A stretch of DNA of 64,000 nt from Ascaris suum (GCA_013433145.1 CM024190.1:6424120-6488119), one strand, 5' to 3'. Counted from the stretch's first letter, positions 27,315-40,337 are shown. Program-made: numbers and translations. Notes: generated by a model not told the origin, from the sequence alone.

Positions 27315-27442
27315 ATGAGAGGAGAGGCAGAAGTGAAAAGTGTAAGGAGCAGCGAGCATTCTAGCCCCGATGTTTCGGTATGAGGGTGACTCGAATGCTT
27401 GCTGTTCGCTGCACTTTTCATTTCTCCATCTCCTCCTCTCAT
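27315..27442. repeat. 128-bp imperfect inverted repeat (hairpin)
   Basis: The left arm, 27315-27361 (starts ATGAGAGGAG, ends GCAGCGAGCATTC), and right arm, 27393-27442, are reverse complements at about 80% identity over 47 bases with one 3-base gap. The 31-base loop contains its own stem, CCGA-TGTT-TCGG. I see no target-site duplication or coding capacity. It could be a foldback element (MITE), or encode a long-hairpin or microRNA-like precursor. Confidence 0.8.
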
Positions 27443-27973
27443 GTCAATGGTGTCTAAATATTGCTCTCAGGCGCGACTAAAAACACGACCATTGCTCTAT
27501 GCCATGCTATCATCTTTGAGTTTATTTCGGTATTATGCACTTTGCTAGGGATTTTCGCCCGTTCATATTCCACTCTCTCCCCCTTCCCGGAAACAAGAGA
27601 GTAAGTAACAAGCAAATTGCAAATAGGAATCAAACTCTCGCTTTTTTTTTTGAGATTGAAAATCTCCCTCCCAATAAACTCTACTTGAATAAGCGCGCGT
27701 TTATGAGAGTTTTGAACATCATAAGCTTCTCCATTCCTCGAATAGAAACCCTTCATCCCAAATGGAAATCCTTCGTGAATTGGCAAGTATCGAATCTATT
27801 ATCTGGCATATTGATTTACTAAGTTCAAAAAGGGCTAGCAAATTTACGATGTAAAACGGAGGATTCCCAAAAATTTCAGCTCTTGCTATCTTTTCTCAAA
27901 TATACGCTCCCATCACACCCTCATTCGTCTCTGAAATATGTCCGTCCCCTCAAATACTGCAAGCTCTTTTCAG

Positions 27974-28100
27974 CTCCTCAAATATTCATCCGTTTTTGAA
28001 GAGTTGCGGACGCTGCAAGATCCAAAACTTGTGGGAAAAAGAGGGAGCACTATATTTATAAATCAGGGGACTGTGCCTACCCTCGTTAACTTGGCATGAG
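27974..28100 (+). CDS. Possible exon after a strong acceptor
   Basis: The strong acceptor AAGCTCTTTTCAG is followed by an open frame reading LLKYSSVFEELRTLQDPKL and VGKRGSTIFINQGTVPTL before TGA. A possible donor is CTT|GTGGGA. The 5' flank is pyrimidine-rich. No family is recognised, and a frame of this length has little statistical weight. Confidence 0.25.
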
Positions 28101-30720
28101 TTGTGACTAGGGCTAGCTTGACGGGTAGGAGCGATAAAGGGATTTTTTCAAATAAGGAGAAGCATTGTTTTATGGGAAGTCGATGGATCCTCATTTCTAA
28201 GTAGTCTTCCTCCATTTTCATCCTCCGCACTCCACGTGAAGTGATGACTTTTGTTTCATATGCGGAACTATGCGCACATTTTTATACGCACTGAAAATTG
28301 GGCTTTGCAAGATGTATTCTTAAATTATAAACAATTGAAGTGGCGTTTCGTTAAAATGTGACAAAAAATTGATAGAATTTTGGCGAAATTACATATGCAA
28401 TTAAGAAAACGATGCATATTAATTGTAAGTGAAAGTGATCTTTTCTTTCAATTTTTCTTTTGATTTTTTTTTTTTTAGTTCGATGATTTCATGCCTTGCC
28501 TTGAAGTTTAGTCAAAAAAGCTTCTAATAGCTTTTTAGAGGAATTTTTTCGTTCAGCAACGCAATTGCAATAAACGATGTGAAACATTGCCAGCATAAGT
28601 CGATTTCTATGTGCTCCATTGAACTGTAATGGTGGAATATTATCCATTCGAAAATCAATAAACAAGTAAAAGTTAGACAAAAAAAATCTTACTGTGGTAA
28701 TATAGATTAAAAGTAAATGAAAACTACGGATTGAAATGAAGATGAAAGATTTCCGAAGACTAGACAAATACGTAAAAGGTGCTCTCATAGTCGACATGCT
28801 TCAGACAGCCGCAGCTGCCATTCAGGTGTTTTCTATATGGAAAAAATTGTCTGCAGCCGCAATACACCGAAAAACCAATTGACAATTTCAGCCAAAAGGA
28901 GACAAAAAAAAAACAACAGAAAAAAATGTAGAAAGTCCAGTCAGCAGTTGCAATATTACAGTAGCACATATGGTGTTCGGCTGGTCAATTTTGGTAGGCG
29001 TCCGATGCATAATAGATGGCACTCAAAAGCATAATAGAATGGAATGCGTATCCACTAATATACACTCATTTTGCGTCAACTTTACTTATTATACGAAGAG
29101 ATATTTGTGCATGCTTACAATCTACTTATCGGTCGCCAAGGAAACTGATGTTAAAAAATTTCCACTGCGTCTCGCATGAACCAGCGGTTTGCGTTACACT
29201 TACAACTAGTGCACATTATTGAAATGTGCCGCATGGATAATACCATTTAACTGCAAAATGATCAGCAATTCAGATTTATTTGTTATTTCTCATGAGGACA
29301 TTTTTCTGGCCATGGCGCCTCAGAATTCAGCTGTTCCATAGTCTCAGGTCTTCCCTCGCCGTCCCCTATACCCATACGTCTTCTAAATAAAAAGCACACA
29401 CCGAGGATTGCGTTCATGAACTTGTGTGCAGTGAATATATCATTCCTTCTAAACAAAACAATTTATCCTTTCCATTTATAGATCTTATTTTTATGCTTTA
29501 CTTTGCCTTATGCGAGTACAACCAACTGAATCTATTGCATTCGTCGTTACAACAAGCATTCAACACAATTGTTGTTATTTTTTGACATGAATGCGACACA
29601 TATTGACTAATAATCGTGTTATCACAAACGAAATTGATGTTAAACACGCCTCGCATTTGTCTTGGAACGAGATTCGCTAAGAGTTCGCAAATAAACTAAA
29701 CACTAAATTTAGCAGATGGATGCATAGCGATCATCCATAGTAATAGGAAAGAGGTTCTTGAATATACTTCTTACGTCACAATATCACCAACTGCTTCTGG
29801 ATATCTATTGCGCTGTCCAAATTGGCTATTCCACAATAAATATTCCACAATAAACTAACTTCAAATCTCTTCTACAATGATTAACGGAACTCAGAATGCG
29901 CATCATATACAGAATCTGTAACTTCACTTATATCAGTGACGAGACCGACAGCTTCTCATAGTGATTAGTGCTAAAAACGATTTCAAAAATTAGAGGTTGA
30001 AATTTAAAATCGAACCTTTCGGGATTTGAATTATCCGTTTGCTGATGGTAGCAAAAATTTTTCAATCAAAACTAAAACTTCAGCAACGCTTTTAATTGGT
30101 TGTTCGAAACGAAAAAATAATCGAATAAACAAAAATAACCCAAAAAATAGCTTCAAGCATAATCGCATAACAGAGTGAAGCGATTATACGGTCGCTTACG
30201 TCATGTATTTTCTTGAATGGAGGTGAGTAATAAATATCACAAAGTGATGTCGAAAATTTGGGAAACACAACCAATAGGAATTCTCTCACCACTATTTCCG
30301 GCAATTATTGCTCACTGATAGTGATTTTAAAATATCCACCAAAATAAAAATTAATTGTAGCCCTCACACCGACTCCGAGCAATAATGTCGGATATATTGC
30401 TTGCTGATATGCAGATAATTTCAGCATGCAAATGTTGTCCAAATCATATCTTGCTAATGTCTGCTCAAGACTTCAATCTGCATGCACATACGGTGTTGTG
30501 ATTAACGCCGTCTTGAAAAGTAGAATAGAACACTCTGCGGGCATATAATAGAGATATGGAATGTGCTACGCTTACAAATATCTTACATCGTTTACTATAA
30601 CAACTTGTACGAAGAATAATTATTCATTCATTGTATTTTATTTATGTATTTATTTATTCATTTATTTACTCGCCAATTTATTTATTTGCTCATTTATTTA
30701 TTCATTCATTTAGTGGCTTA

Positions 30721-30839
<119 letters not shown>

Positions 30840-31056
30840 GCATATATGCGCATACGTACATATGTATATACTAGATTAATCATTAACTTTCAAATGCTTT
30901 CGTGAATTCTCTTTTCAAAGGTTTGTATTTTCGTTTTGCTGAATTTGCTGGATTTTTGATATTGTTTTATTTTAAAGGAATAGCAATTTTTTTCCCCTTA
31001 AATTGTAGTATTACTGATTTTTAATCACAGACGTTTTTCAAGTGTTTTTTGTGAAT

Positions 31057-31179
31057 ATGCAAAAGTCCATAGCACTCTGTGAATTTAAAGGTGGTCGAAA
31101 AGGAAGGAGCGGAGGAGGGAGCAGGGGGAATAGTCTACAATCCGCATACGGTTTTGATTACGCTTTTCCAAAAAAATGA
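31057..31179 (+). CDS. Small open frame with Gly/Arg-rich stretch
   Basis: A 40-codon ATG-initiated frame, MQKSIALCEFKGGRKGRSGG followed by GSRGNSLQSAYGFDYAF, ending in TGA. The basic Gly/Arg run is suggestive but the frame is short and has no ribosome or splice evidence. It precedes the broken coding-like region at 31210-31682 on the same strand. Confidence 0.18.
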   Translation: MQKSIALCEFKGGRKGRSGGGSRGNSLQSAYGFDYAFPKK

Positions 31180-31209
31180 AAAATGTAAGAGCAGTTTGCA
31201 AAATTTCAG

Positions 31210-31682
31210 CTTGCAGAGAAAAGTGTTAGATGTGCTTTCGGCAGCGATCAACCCTCCCAGGATATTGATAGTCATGTGCGGGAACTGATAGAAGTAGATT
31301 CGGAAACGACTCGTGGATATTCATCGTTACTGCTCCAGGAAATTCGTGACACGGTGTAGAATCGAATGCAGGCAACGAATAAGAAGTTGTGTACCAAATA
31401 ACTGACAAAGAATTAAATGACTTCGCGCATCAATGCGTGTTCATGACTGCTGCTGAGAAACTTGAACGACCCATTTTTGGATTGGATTGTTACCTATGGA
31501 GGAAACTGGGCCTCATACGACAACTAGAAAAAGGACTAGGCAACTGTTGAAGAGGAATGGATGCACACAGCAAGCGCCACCATCCCAAAACAGCTGTTAT
31601 CTGTTTGACGAACCGCTCGTGCCGTAATCCAGTACTGCTTTATGAGAAGGTGCCAAACAACCATAGCACACTTTTATTGTGA
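31210..31682 (+). pseudogene. Broken coding-like region with poly(A) signal
   Basis: After AAAATTTCAG a 49-codon frame (FGSDQPSQDIDSHVRELIEV and on) ends at TAG (31357). A second frame from 31383 (DKELNDFAHQCVFMTAAEKL, FGLDCYLWRKLGLIRQ) is interrupted by one TGA at 31548 and then stays open (HSKRHHPKTAVICLTNRSC) to 31682, where AATAAA overlaps the stop. It may be a decayed gene or transposon-derived sequence, or a real gene with very short introns I cannot place. No family is recognised. Confidence 0.3.
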
Positions 31683-32117
31683 ATAAAGTGTAAAATAAAA
31701 TTTTGAAAGCTGCATTATGCCTTCGCCAACAGAAGGACTCTAATTCACTTGCAAAACAACGCAATGCCACATGTTTCAGGAACTACGGCGCAAAAAAGTG
31801 ATGGCGCTGGGAATCGAAACCCTTCTCCATCCGACACATTCCCTAGCTGTCTTCCAAAAAGCCACCACTTCCTTCTCCTTTCAATAATGTCCTGAGAACG
31901 GAGCACTCCCGAGAACTCAATGCTGTCGGAAGTGCATTTTAGACCTCATTGATTCTCATGATCCTCATGTTTTTGTTAATGAAATAATCTCACCTGTTTC
32001 ACACTGAAAAGAATGTATTGCTCATGAAAGTGCTCCTTTTCAATGAATTTATTTCCAGCTGAGTTCTGTTCTCTCATAGTCAACGGCACACAGCGTAGAA
32101 TATAAATATGAGCGTAG

Positions 32118-32241
<124 letters not shown>

Positions 32242-32249
32242 TTTATTCA

Positions 32250-35200
32250 AACCTAAATTCAAGCAAAGGCAGAAAATGCACTAACATGCCACCTCATAGC
32301 AAGCAGAATGACTTCTAAATAAATCCTCACAGCAGCGCCATAAGAAAAAATCGCATTTACAGCGATAAAATGGTATCGCATTGATGCGGCATATAAATGA
32401 GCTGGATGTATGGTGCCCAATAGCACACAAAATAGCGATTTCCGGCGCTTAGCAGCGCAATGTCGATGAGCTAAATATCGTTTATGTACGTGGAACCAAA
32501 TCATGTAATTTATGATTTGATTGAGGACGCATTCTGAAGCCAACTTAAACCTTATTCGAGAAAGTCTCTCCTATCGTAATCATTTTCATCCAATCGCAAA
32601 ATGAAATTGCTAGAAAATTTCGTAGCCTATTGATGGTGTTTTTTTTTTTTAAATCTTGCAACCATTAGTAAAGAATAATGAAATTATGTTGCTTTATTTT
32701 TCTCTGCAAAGTAATCCCCATATAAATATATTTAGTGGCATCAACGGTATGAATATATACTACGTAGTCATCTCATAATGTGCACTCTAGGAGATTAATT
32801 ACGACTTTTGACGTAGAGTGTCAGCTAGAGTTTTCATGAATTCGGATTCTCTTTTGGGAACGATTGTGCATTTTGCAGATTTGAATAGAGTTATGTTAGA
32901 AATAAATTCTAAACGAATCGGTAACTCACGGTTAACCTCAATATTCCCCTTTTGAGTTTCTCGTCTTCCTTATATTAGATAACATATTTTACTGCATCAA
33001 ACAGTATCATCTAACGACTGCCGCATTACTATAAAACTTGAACCTATTTTCCTCATTGAGAGATTACTTCAGGCGATATAACTGTTACGTAAACGTAAGT
33101 GAAAACAATGAAGCAATGAGGTCAGGCGCAATCACACTTGAGGTCAGTGCGGTGAGTTGCTTTTGAATCTTGCTCACCATTCAAAGCTTTATGCCCAACA
33201 TCAGCTAAACTTCTAAATGAAAGATTCTCTATGCATTCAAGAATGATAAGTAAATGTTGTCATGAGACCAGCAACAAATAACGATTGTGCAAATGTTTTC
33301 CGTCAACACTACTTACAAAGGTTTCGATACTTCAAAAAGTGCAAAAACAAAAAGCCACTTCTAAGCAATTGTAATCACCTTATGTTCAGCTGCGAAAAGC
33401 ACTATGCAAAATGTGAATCGTTGCATGGACATCAAGACTCATCCAATACTACGAGCCAATGAAGTGAACAATCATAAGCACCGATTAATAAGCACTGCAA
33501 CGCTATGATAAGCGTTTTTTTTTTCTGAATACTAAACTGTAATTAATGCTTTTTTGTAGTAATAAGGAAAGCACAAATTGCTTATTGAAGAGGAAATGCA
33601 TGGTGTTGGTGTTTACACAGAAGCAAAACATTCAAACATATTTCAGCTATAAAGCATTGTACTCGAAAAACTTGGCGAGCAATATATCGCCATTCGCTTA
33701 TTAGCCTAACCCGTCACCGCCGATTCTAACAAAACAATTAACAGCCGCATATATTCCAATTCGATTTGGGTCGATTCGTGGGGCACGATTATTCTGCTGT
33801 CGGCAAAACCTGAACAAATTTCATCCTGCTGCTAGACACACCCACAGGTCCCCTTTTCTCTACGTTCACATAAAGACAACGGTCGTCACTTGCAGCAACT
33901 CGCAATCCGTCTACTATTTTACTTATAGAATTATACTAACGTTTTCATTCATTTCGTAAATGGCTATATGATCGCACCTCCATAAAAATATAGTGAAAAG
34001 AGGAAGAACAAAATAATGGAAAATGAGATAGTTTTTATACTTCTGTAAAAACGAATACTTTTTTGATACATTAGTTTTGCTAAAGGTTTTATTATATAAG
34101 ATTTGTTGAAATTAAAATTGCAAGTGAATTTTAAGACGAAAGAAAAAAAAAAGAGACTTCAATGAAGAAATTGTAGTGATGATCCCCCTAGCGGTGTAGA
34201 CAATGGAATTAAATGATCATCAATAACGAATAAAGCAAAAAAAAAAAAAGAAATGAATAAAAACCATGCGTATTTTTGTTGTTTCGCCGCTTAATCACTG
34301 ATATGAACATATCAACTATGCCATGAGACATTTATTAGCATTATGATGCTCATGGTCAAGTTGAAATTCGTTTCATGCTTTAAAAAAGGCAAAATACTAA
34401 GGATTGATTACGAATTCTGAGAAAAAGGAGAATAAAGAATGTGAAACGAGTAATATATCGAAGAAAAGCATGCATATGGAGAAATCTCAACGATTTAAAA
34501 TAGAGTTACTGAAGTGAAGTAAGCTTTCTTGTTGTTTTAATCGACTCTTCAAATAGCCAGATTCATCACTGATAGATTTCCACCTTTGGTCAACAATAAG
34601 GCTTCCTTTTTCCGTTTTTTAGAGGAATGAGGGTAGGGAGGGCAAACGAGCAGAATTCAGATTACATCCGAAGGTGTGATTTGATATTCGTCATCCTATG
34701 TGAGAGATGAATGGTGGAATTTTCAAGGAAAATCGACTTCCGAGAATTGATTTATTCTCTCTAGAGAAAAGGAAATGGAAAGTAAGTTCTATATGATAAC
34801 CACAATTTTTATGGACATAATGTGAAAGCAGAGTGAGATAATTTGTTACAAATGTTTTGTAGGTTTGTGAGCACGTATGTACAAACTTGAAAAGTGAAAA
34901 CACCATAAATGAACTTCATCGCTGAAAGGATGCTTATAATGAGAATATGTTTATGAACTATCACGTTGCATGAGCGCAAATTGCAACAAAAACGTCGCAC
35001 AGCACAAAAATATATGAATGCTGAATTATTTATGCAGAACGGCTTTCCGGATATTTCCATCTAAGGAATTGTATATGGCACCTAAATGAAAAGCAACTAC
35101 GTCACTGTGGACCTGAATTTGATAGGGACCTAATCACTTATTTATATTGGCTGTTGCACATAGTGCTCAACAAATTCACAATAAAGGAAAAAAAAAGAAT

Positions 35201-36850
35201 ATTTCTTTTTCAATGTTTTTCTCATCATTTGCGTTTTCTTTATTTTTTCTTTTAAGTGAGCATATCGTACCGAATATTATCCTTTCACGGATTTCGAATA
35301 CTTTCACAGCGCCATTATAAGAGAACATAAGGAAGTGTGGAAATCTATTTGGATGAGAAATCGTTAAGCTCATTAGGTAAATGAAGAAATAAAATGCAAA
35401 TGAAGCAAGATGGTATGGTAATCGTTGGCAGAATGTGCTAGAACGACGACACACTACGATTGTCAGCAGTGAAGAACCTTAATGGGGCCATCGACGAAGA
35501 GCATAACAAATAATACATCACGCCGATTTTGCACTATTCCGCATCGATGCACGCCGAAAACTAACACGACATGTCGTCGTTGCTGAGGCGATTCGCATCT
35601 TCACAAACACGCACATACGGAAATGGCTTCCATCGGAGACCGAAAATTCAGTGCACAGGTGGAGAATTCGACGACATGGCGTAGAGCTTCAGAAGCTTCT
35701 AATGAGGAAAGCTGGAAATATGAGACCCAGGATCCCATCCAGATTTCGACATCACCTTCATTCGTTAATTATTAAACAATCAACTAAATGATCTCCAACA
35801 AACATCACCCGTCAAACAGGTATTTATGCAGATAGAAAGTGATACTAAGACTCGGATCAATGAATTAACGATGCCAAATAAAACTGCAACCTATTTATTA
35901 CAACAAACATCAGCGCAAAGAAATTACAGCTGAACTCGAAGCAAGCTAATATCGTGCATTTCAAAACGACCCTAATCACCAACTTTGTCAAATTTATGAT
36001 AGTCCACTGTAATATAAGCACTACAAGACGATCAACTCTAGCCAATTATCTCTTAAATTCAATTTTTATAACATCACACGAAATGTTTCTTTTGTGGAAA
36101 AATGCATTGACATATGCGAACAACAGATTATTCTCCTTTAAATCTTTGTGAAATTTTTTCTATAGGTTAGGAATTTCGTTTATTCATACAGCATGTTTAT
36201 TTAATTATCGACAAAATGGACAAAAAAAAAAGCAGCAAACGCAGAGAGCATTCTAGCGCAGCAATTCATTCAACGCTAAAAGAGTAGAAGTAAGCGACAG
36301 TGAATCCACATACTCACAATTGTCGCCAGAAGCAAGCGGTTATCAACGGCACTATACCCCCCCACATGATAAATAAGTGCTTACTCAAAACAACAAAAAC
36401 AAATGTACTGATAGCGCTGTCCCACATATCACTGAGATAACGGTCACTGATGGAAGGAGAGAGCTGTTTGCCTTTTTTTTTCGCCATTGTTAAACATTTA
36501 ATTAACTTGCATAATTGAGAGAAAACTAAGAAATGTGATATGTAGTGATGAAAAATAATTCTAGAAAAATATAACTTCAATTTCAAATCCACACCTTCAA
36601 ATGGTGCAGCAACAAGCATATACAACTTTTCTAGTTTCTCGAAAGAGTAATTTACGGTAGACATTTGAAAGATGTTGCTGAAGAAATATATTTATTTCAA
36701 CGAACGAATTTTAAAAAAATTGTTAATGGATTAAAATGAACAAATGACAAAGACATGCTTATGAAAATGACTTTGAATAAAGATACTTGGAAATTAGCGA
36801 GTTGTCGAAGCATTTAAACAACAAATCACCTGCCATCATCACATTCTCGA
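32250..36850. other. No supportable gene; one GC-richer patch
   Basis: Mostly AT-rich with short chance frames. The patch at 35440-35760 is GC-richer. It carries a plus-strand frame of about 93 codons (RIDARRKLTRHVVVAEAIR, RKWLPSETENSVHRWRI) and a minus-strand frame ending at a good donor (TTTCC|GTATGT). Neither has a convincing acceptor, so no gene is called. Confidence 0.35.
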
Positions 36851-36868
36851 ATATGTTCGAAATTGGCA

Positions 36869-36874
36869 TTTATT
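36869..36874 (-). terminator. Poly(A) signal AATAAA
   Basis: AATAAA on the minus strand, 18 bases downstream of the TGA of the candidate terminal exon. This is the short spacing typical of compact invertebrate 3' UTRs. The hexamer is common by chance in AT-rich DNA, so its value comes from its position. Confidence 0.4.
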
Positions 36875-36892
36875 GATCCTTTATGAAAATAT

Positions 36893-37070
36893 TCATTGCA
36901 AATCTTTTGATAAGCGCACATGACAATCGTCACCCATTGAATGCATATCAAACGCATTGTACGTATTGCTCGATGGAGTTGCTTCGAGAATATGTTCGTT
37001 TAAGGTAATAGGTGGGAAGTTGGCGGAAGTGGACGCTCCATTAAGATAATAATGCTGTCCCATCAAATCA
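36893..37070 (-). CDS. Candidate terminal exon with stop codon
   Basis: After the acceptor GATTGTTCAG the frame runs 58 codons (one leading base, phase 2 upstream) to TGA at 36893-36895. An AATAAA signal on the same strand starts 18 bases after the stop. The peptide is polar and Ser/Thr/Asn-rich (LMGQHYYLNGASTSANF, EATPSSNTYNAF, HSMGDDCHVRL), consistent with a cytoplasmic or disordered C-terminal tail. No family is recognised. It may end the ANF-receptor gene: an intron of about 200 bp would join it to the membrane exon above. Confidence 0.42.
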
Positions 37071-37268
37071 CTGAACAATCTCTATGAAGTGTTTAAAAAA
37101 GCATTCAGAAATGAGGACAAATGTCTTCAGCAAGACGGTCCTTACTCTTTGAATACGCTCTTAACCTAGCAACATCCTTCATGCTTACGATTCGATCCCT
37201 CCCTTTCCCCCTCCCCAGAAAAAGCATCTACGAGCACTGAAAACATCCAACAATGAGGGTGATAAGAC

Positions 37269-37482
37269 CTCTCTTGAGGCCAATAACAAGGGAGAGCAAT
37301 ATAGCTGCACCGGATTCGTTTCTTACGTCCTCTCAACCCTACTTTCCATTGCTCATTTCTCAAACAAAACCGCTGATGAGTGTTTGATGGATGGCGAATG
37401 GTTTTGAGCGTTACAATAAACATTAGCATTGCGCTTATTGTTGGCCAAAGAGACAGTGTACTCAACAACAAAACAGAATGCT
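37269..37482 (-). CDS. Candidate membrane-spanning exon
   Basis: A very strong acceptor (TTTCTTCTCTTTTCTAG) opens a frame starting HSVLLLSTLSLWPT and SAMLMFIVTL, a hydrophobic span of about 24 residues. It is followed by a basic, polar stretch (KTIRHPSNTHQR, FCLRNEQWK), as at the cytoplasmic edge of a single-pass receptor. Three donors are possible: AAA|GTAGGG (end 37343, phase 0), GGAC|GTAAGA (end 37327, phase 1) and GAGAG|GTCTTA (end 37269, phase 2). Only the last is in phase with the terminal exon at 36893-37070. It could be the transmembrane exon of the ANF-receptor gene, or belong to an unrelated membrane protein. Confidence 0.4.
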
Positions 37483-38267
37483 CTAGAAAAGAGAAGAAAT
37501 AATGAGAGATAGCGACACGGAAATTAACGTTACATATATGGAAAATTTCAAACTCGCTCATTTGCTAGAACCAATAGCAAGCATTTAAAAAAAATTCATT
37601 ACAATGATTGTAGGCAACGTGGGAATAGCATGCTTCTGGTGTGCAAACAGTTGGGCTCTTTCTCACACTTAGACAACGTTTTTCAAAGCATTCTCGCCAT
37701 TTTCACATCCAACGAAGTCGTAAAACAACCTAGCTAAGCACTTTATATGAACCTATGAATATATTTTTATATAGTGAATAATTGATACGTATTATAGCTA
37801 AATTATGCAGATACTTCAAGTAAAATGTCAGCTAAAGAAAAATAAAACCCAACAAGCAGAAGTTTGACTGCACCAATAGCAAACTCTCATTTAACAGTCA
37901 AGTTGAGTAAGAATTAGAACTCGAAAATATTATTAAATTATTGCATGCGTAAACATTTGGAGAACAGATACCTTTTTTTTTAATTTAATACGTCAGATGG
38001 AGAAGTAAAAACCGATATATTGGGCAGTAAAACGACTCTTTTCGAACGCTGTTAGCGCTTCAACATTTCGCTGTGAAGATTCAACGCGCTTACTGAAAAA
38101 AAAAAAAATTAGCATGAACCAGTTCAACGTCATTCTATTGCTGCCATATTTTATATGGATTTTCTTAGCATTATCTTTCAAGAACCCTTTTTGTACTGTC
38201 AAACATCTTTGCCCCTGATAACTCCCCTCCCCCTCCCCCTCCCACCTCCAACCCTCAAAAATGCCAG

Positions 38268-38386
38268 GCCTCTTCTGAATGCGTTTTATGACAGAGGGAT
38301 TAGGCAAAACCTGGTTCCGAGCGATCTATACTCCGACTACTCCATGGTCCCTTTACTTTATATGACGGAAGTAGTGTTCGATATTC
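38268..38386 (+). CDS. Candidate plus-strand internal exon
   Basis: From AATGCCAG the frame is open through LLNAFYDRGIRQNLVP and SDLYSDYSMVPLLYMTEVVF to the donor ATTC|GTATGA (one base in, phase 1 out). The L-x-x-x-Y-D-x-x-I-R-x-N pattern followed by alternating hydrophobics faintly recalls the N terminus of Cys-loop ligand-gated channels, but no Cys-loop or later segment was found. Treat the resemblance as speculation. Confidence 0.27.
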
Positions 38387-38445
38387 GTATGAACATCAAG
38401 TGCTCGACTCTCTGAGAACTTCCACATGAGGGACGAGGGAGGAGA

Positions 38446-38462
38446 GGGGGGGGGGGGGGGGG
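38446..38462 (+). repeat. G17 run in a G-rich tract
   Basis: Seventeen consecutive G, flanked by GAGGGACGAGGGAGGAGA and GAGGAGG. It is quadruplex-prone on the plus strand. A C-rich tract with the opposite polarity lies at 38222-38257. Confidence 0.95.
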
Positions 38463-39522
38463 AGGAGGTTGGGAAGAGACGACAAGGGTTTTCAACTCCA
38501 AAGATTATCAAACCCGTGATTTAGTTTTCTCATGAGTTAGTTGCTGATGCATAAATTTCGGAGTTTTACAAAGTGATAATTTTCCGATCATAAGAGCACT
38601 TTAAGAGATATGCATGCATACTGTCAAATAGCAAGGTGGGGACTCGAGCAGCGGAGAAGGAGGCAAGAAAGGTTGAAGCTTCCAATATTAAAAAAAAACG
38701 GCAAGCATGGCAATGTGAGTAAAGCATAATGTATGCATAAACACCTAAGATACAACAAAATTCTAGAACATTTATGACTACCGTGCTTTTTTATTTGTAT
38801 GCACCCACCCCCTTCCAATGAGTCCCCTCTTTTCGAATGAACAATCGTTTTGAAAATATATGGATTCTATAAGCTCCGGGCCTATAAATTCGAGCAGCAA
38901 CACTTTGCTATCATCCTAACCTAAGCAAAAATGCTTCTGAGATTTAACATTCAAGAATGCATTAGTCGATATTGCTTTAGCCTATACGTGATGATTGTCG
39001 CTTGCTATATTCGTACGTTGATTGTCTCAAAAATCGTTTTGCATCAAATACGTTCGTAGAAACGAATCACTATGTTGCAATATTTCAATTACGATATGAA
39101 TAGGAAAATCTCAATTTTTCAAGCGATTCATAATTTGCTAATATATGCAAATCAAAATCTAAAATTAATAGAACTCTTATAATTGTATCTTTATTCGATC
39201 TATTCATCACTGCTTAATAGAAATATGTTAAATGCAACAAATAACGATTAGCGCTTTACGATTAATTTTTAAATAAACATATTGATATCTCTTTCAATAA
39301 TTTATTATCATTTTTAAATTCGAAAGCGTTTTTTTGTGATACAAAGCATTAAAAATATCTCTATATGGATCGATTTCATAGGTAAAACTAAACGAAACTC
39401 CATCAAGGGACGCTACAATATTTCCTAGAGAGGGACTGATATTAAATCAACGGTCACAAATTTCCACTACCAATACTCTTCATATGGTTAGCCTTATAGC
39501 ACCTTATAGCACCTATTACCAG

Positions 39523-39598
39523 TTGTTCAATGGCTATTTTTCATGCCTGGAAAAGCGAGTTCCTGCAACAGTAGTAGTAAACGATAATGATTTCACAG
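39523..39598 (+). CDS. Candidate penultimate exon of a plus-strand gene
   Basis: After CTATTACCAG only one of three frames is open to the strong donor ACAG|GTAAAG: LFNGYFSCLEKRVPATVVV, then NDNDFT, ending in phase 1. It joins in phase to the exon at 41174-41280 (G+CT = Ala). No domain is recognised. If real, this gene runs antiparallel to, and inside, the 3' part of the minus-strand ANF-receptor locus. Confidence 0.33.
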
Positions 39599-40217
39599 GT
39601 AAAGCGTTCTCTTTATTTGTTGAAAGAGAAACGATAGCGCATGGCAGAAATTGGAAATTGCTTTACTGAAAAACGATGCTTCTTATTCAGTTGCTGCTTA
39701 TCCTGCATTCTTCTCCATTCACTCGCTCGTACTTTTACAGCGAAATAGTCACTTCTATATTAAAGTACAATAATTTTTATATTTTAGCTATGCGATAAGC
39801 CAAATATGCAAACCGGTCATCGAATGGCACAATAAAAGATGTTTAGATGAAAGAGTATGCCGTAACGTCGCATGGACTCCACATTCACATGACAGCTGTT
39901 GAGATGCGTAAATGATTCCAGCATTATGGGTATGGATTATCTCACGGGAAAGTCCTATCAAGCGTGCAGCACCATATGCCTAAGGCTAGTCGAATTACTT
40001 CTGCGTCGATTCTGAGCAATGGTTAGCTAACATCAAGAAGATTGAATTCTTTGAATTACAAGTATACAAATTTATCAGACGTAAATCTCTTAATATGCAC
40101 CCATGAACTGCATATATTCTAGAATAAAAGCATACAAGTCATGATAAAGATATGACAGGAGTCGCAAAGACGAGAGGAGAAATGCGCTCAAATACCAAAT
40201 AAAAACTAGTGTTCTAC

Positions 40218-40337
40218 TGCACAAATTTTTGGGACGATATTCTTGGAGGTAAAGAATGAGGATGAGGTATTTTGAAGATGATGAAATTTCATAAACGTGG
40301 CGTATGGGACAAGACCAATGTCTCTGGTCGAGTGAGG
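40218..40337 (-). CDS. Candidate exon, possibly the next ANF-receptor segment
   Basis: Exactly 40 codons (phase 0 to 0) lie between a strong acceptor (GAGGAATTTCAG after a T-rich tract) and the donor TGTGCA|GTAGAA. The peptide includes TRDIGLVPYATFMKF, which loosely resembles the A-x-D-L-G-M-x-x-x-x-Y-x-F segment expected after the exon 6 strand. The match is weak and the other two frames are open for part of the exon, so this may be coincidence. Confidence 0.28.

Noticed and set aside
37166..37561. 131-codon minus-strand frame taken as one continuous exon
   Set aside because: A strong acceptor inside it (about 37483) and three internal donors show that only part is likely to be exon.
38268..38386. 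Cys-loop ligand-gated channel identity
   Set aside because: Only a faint N-terminal pattern. No Cys-loop, FPFD-type motif or membrane segments were found nearby.
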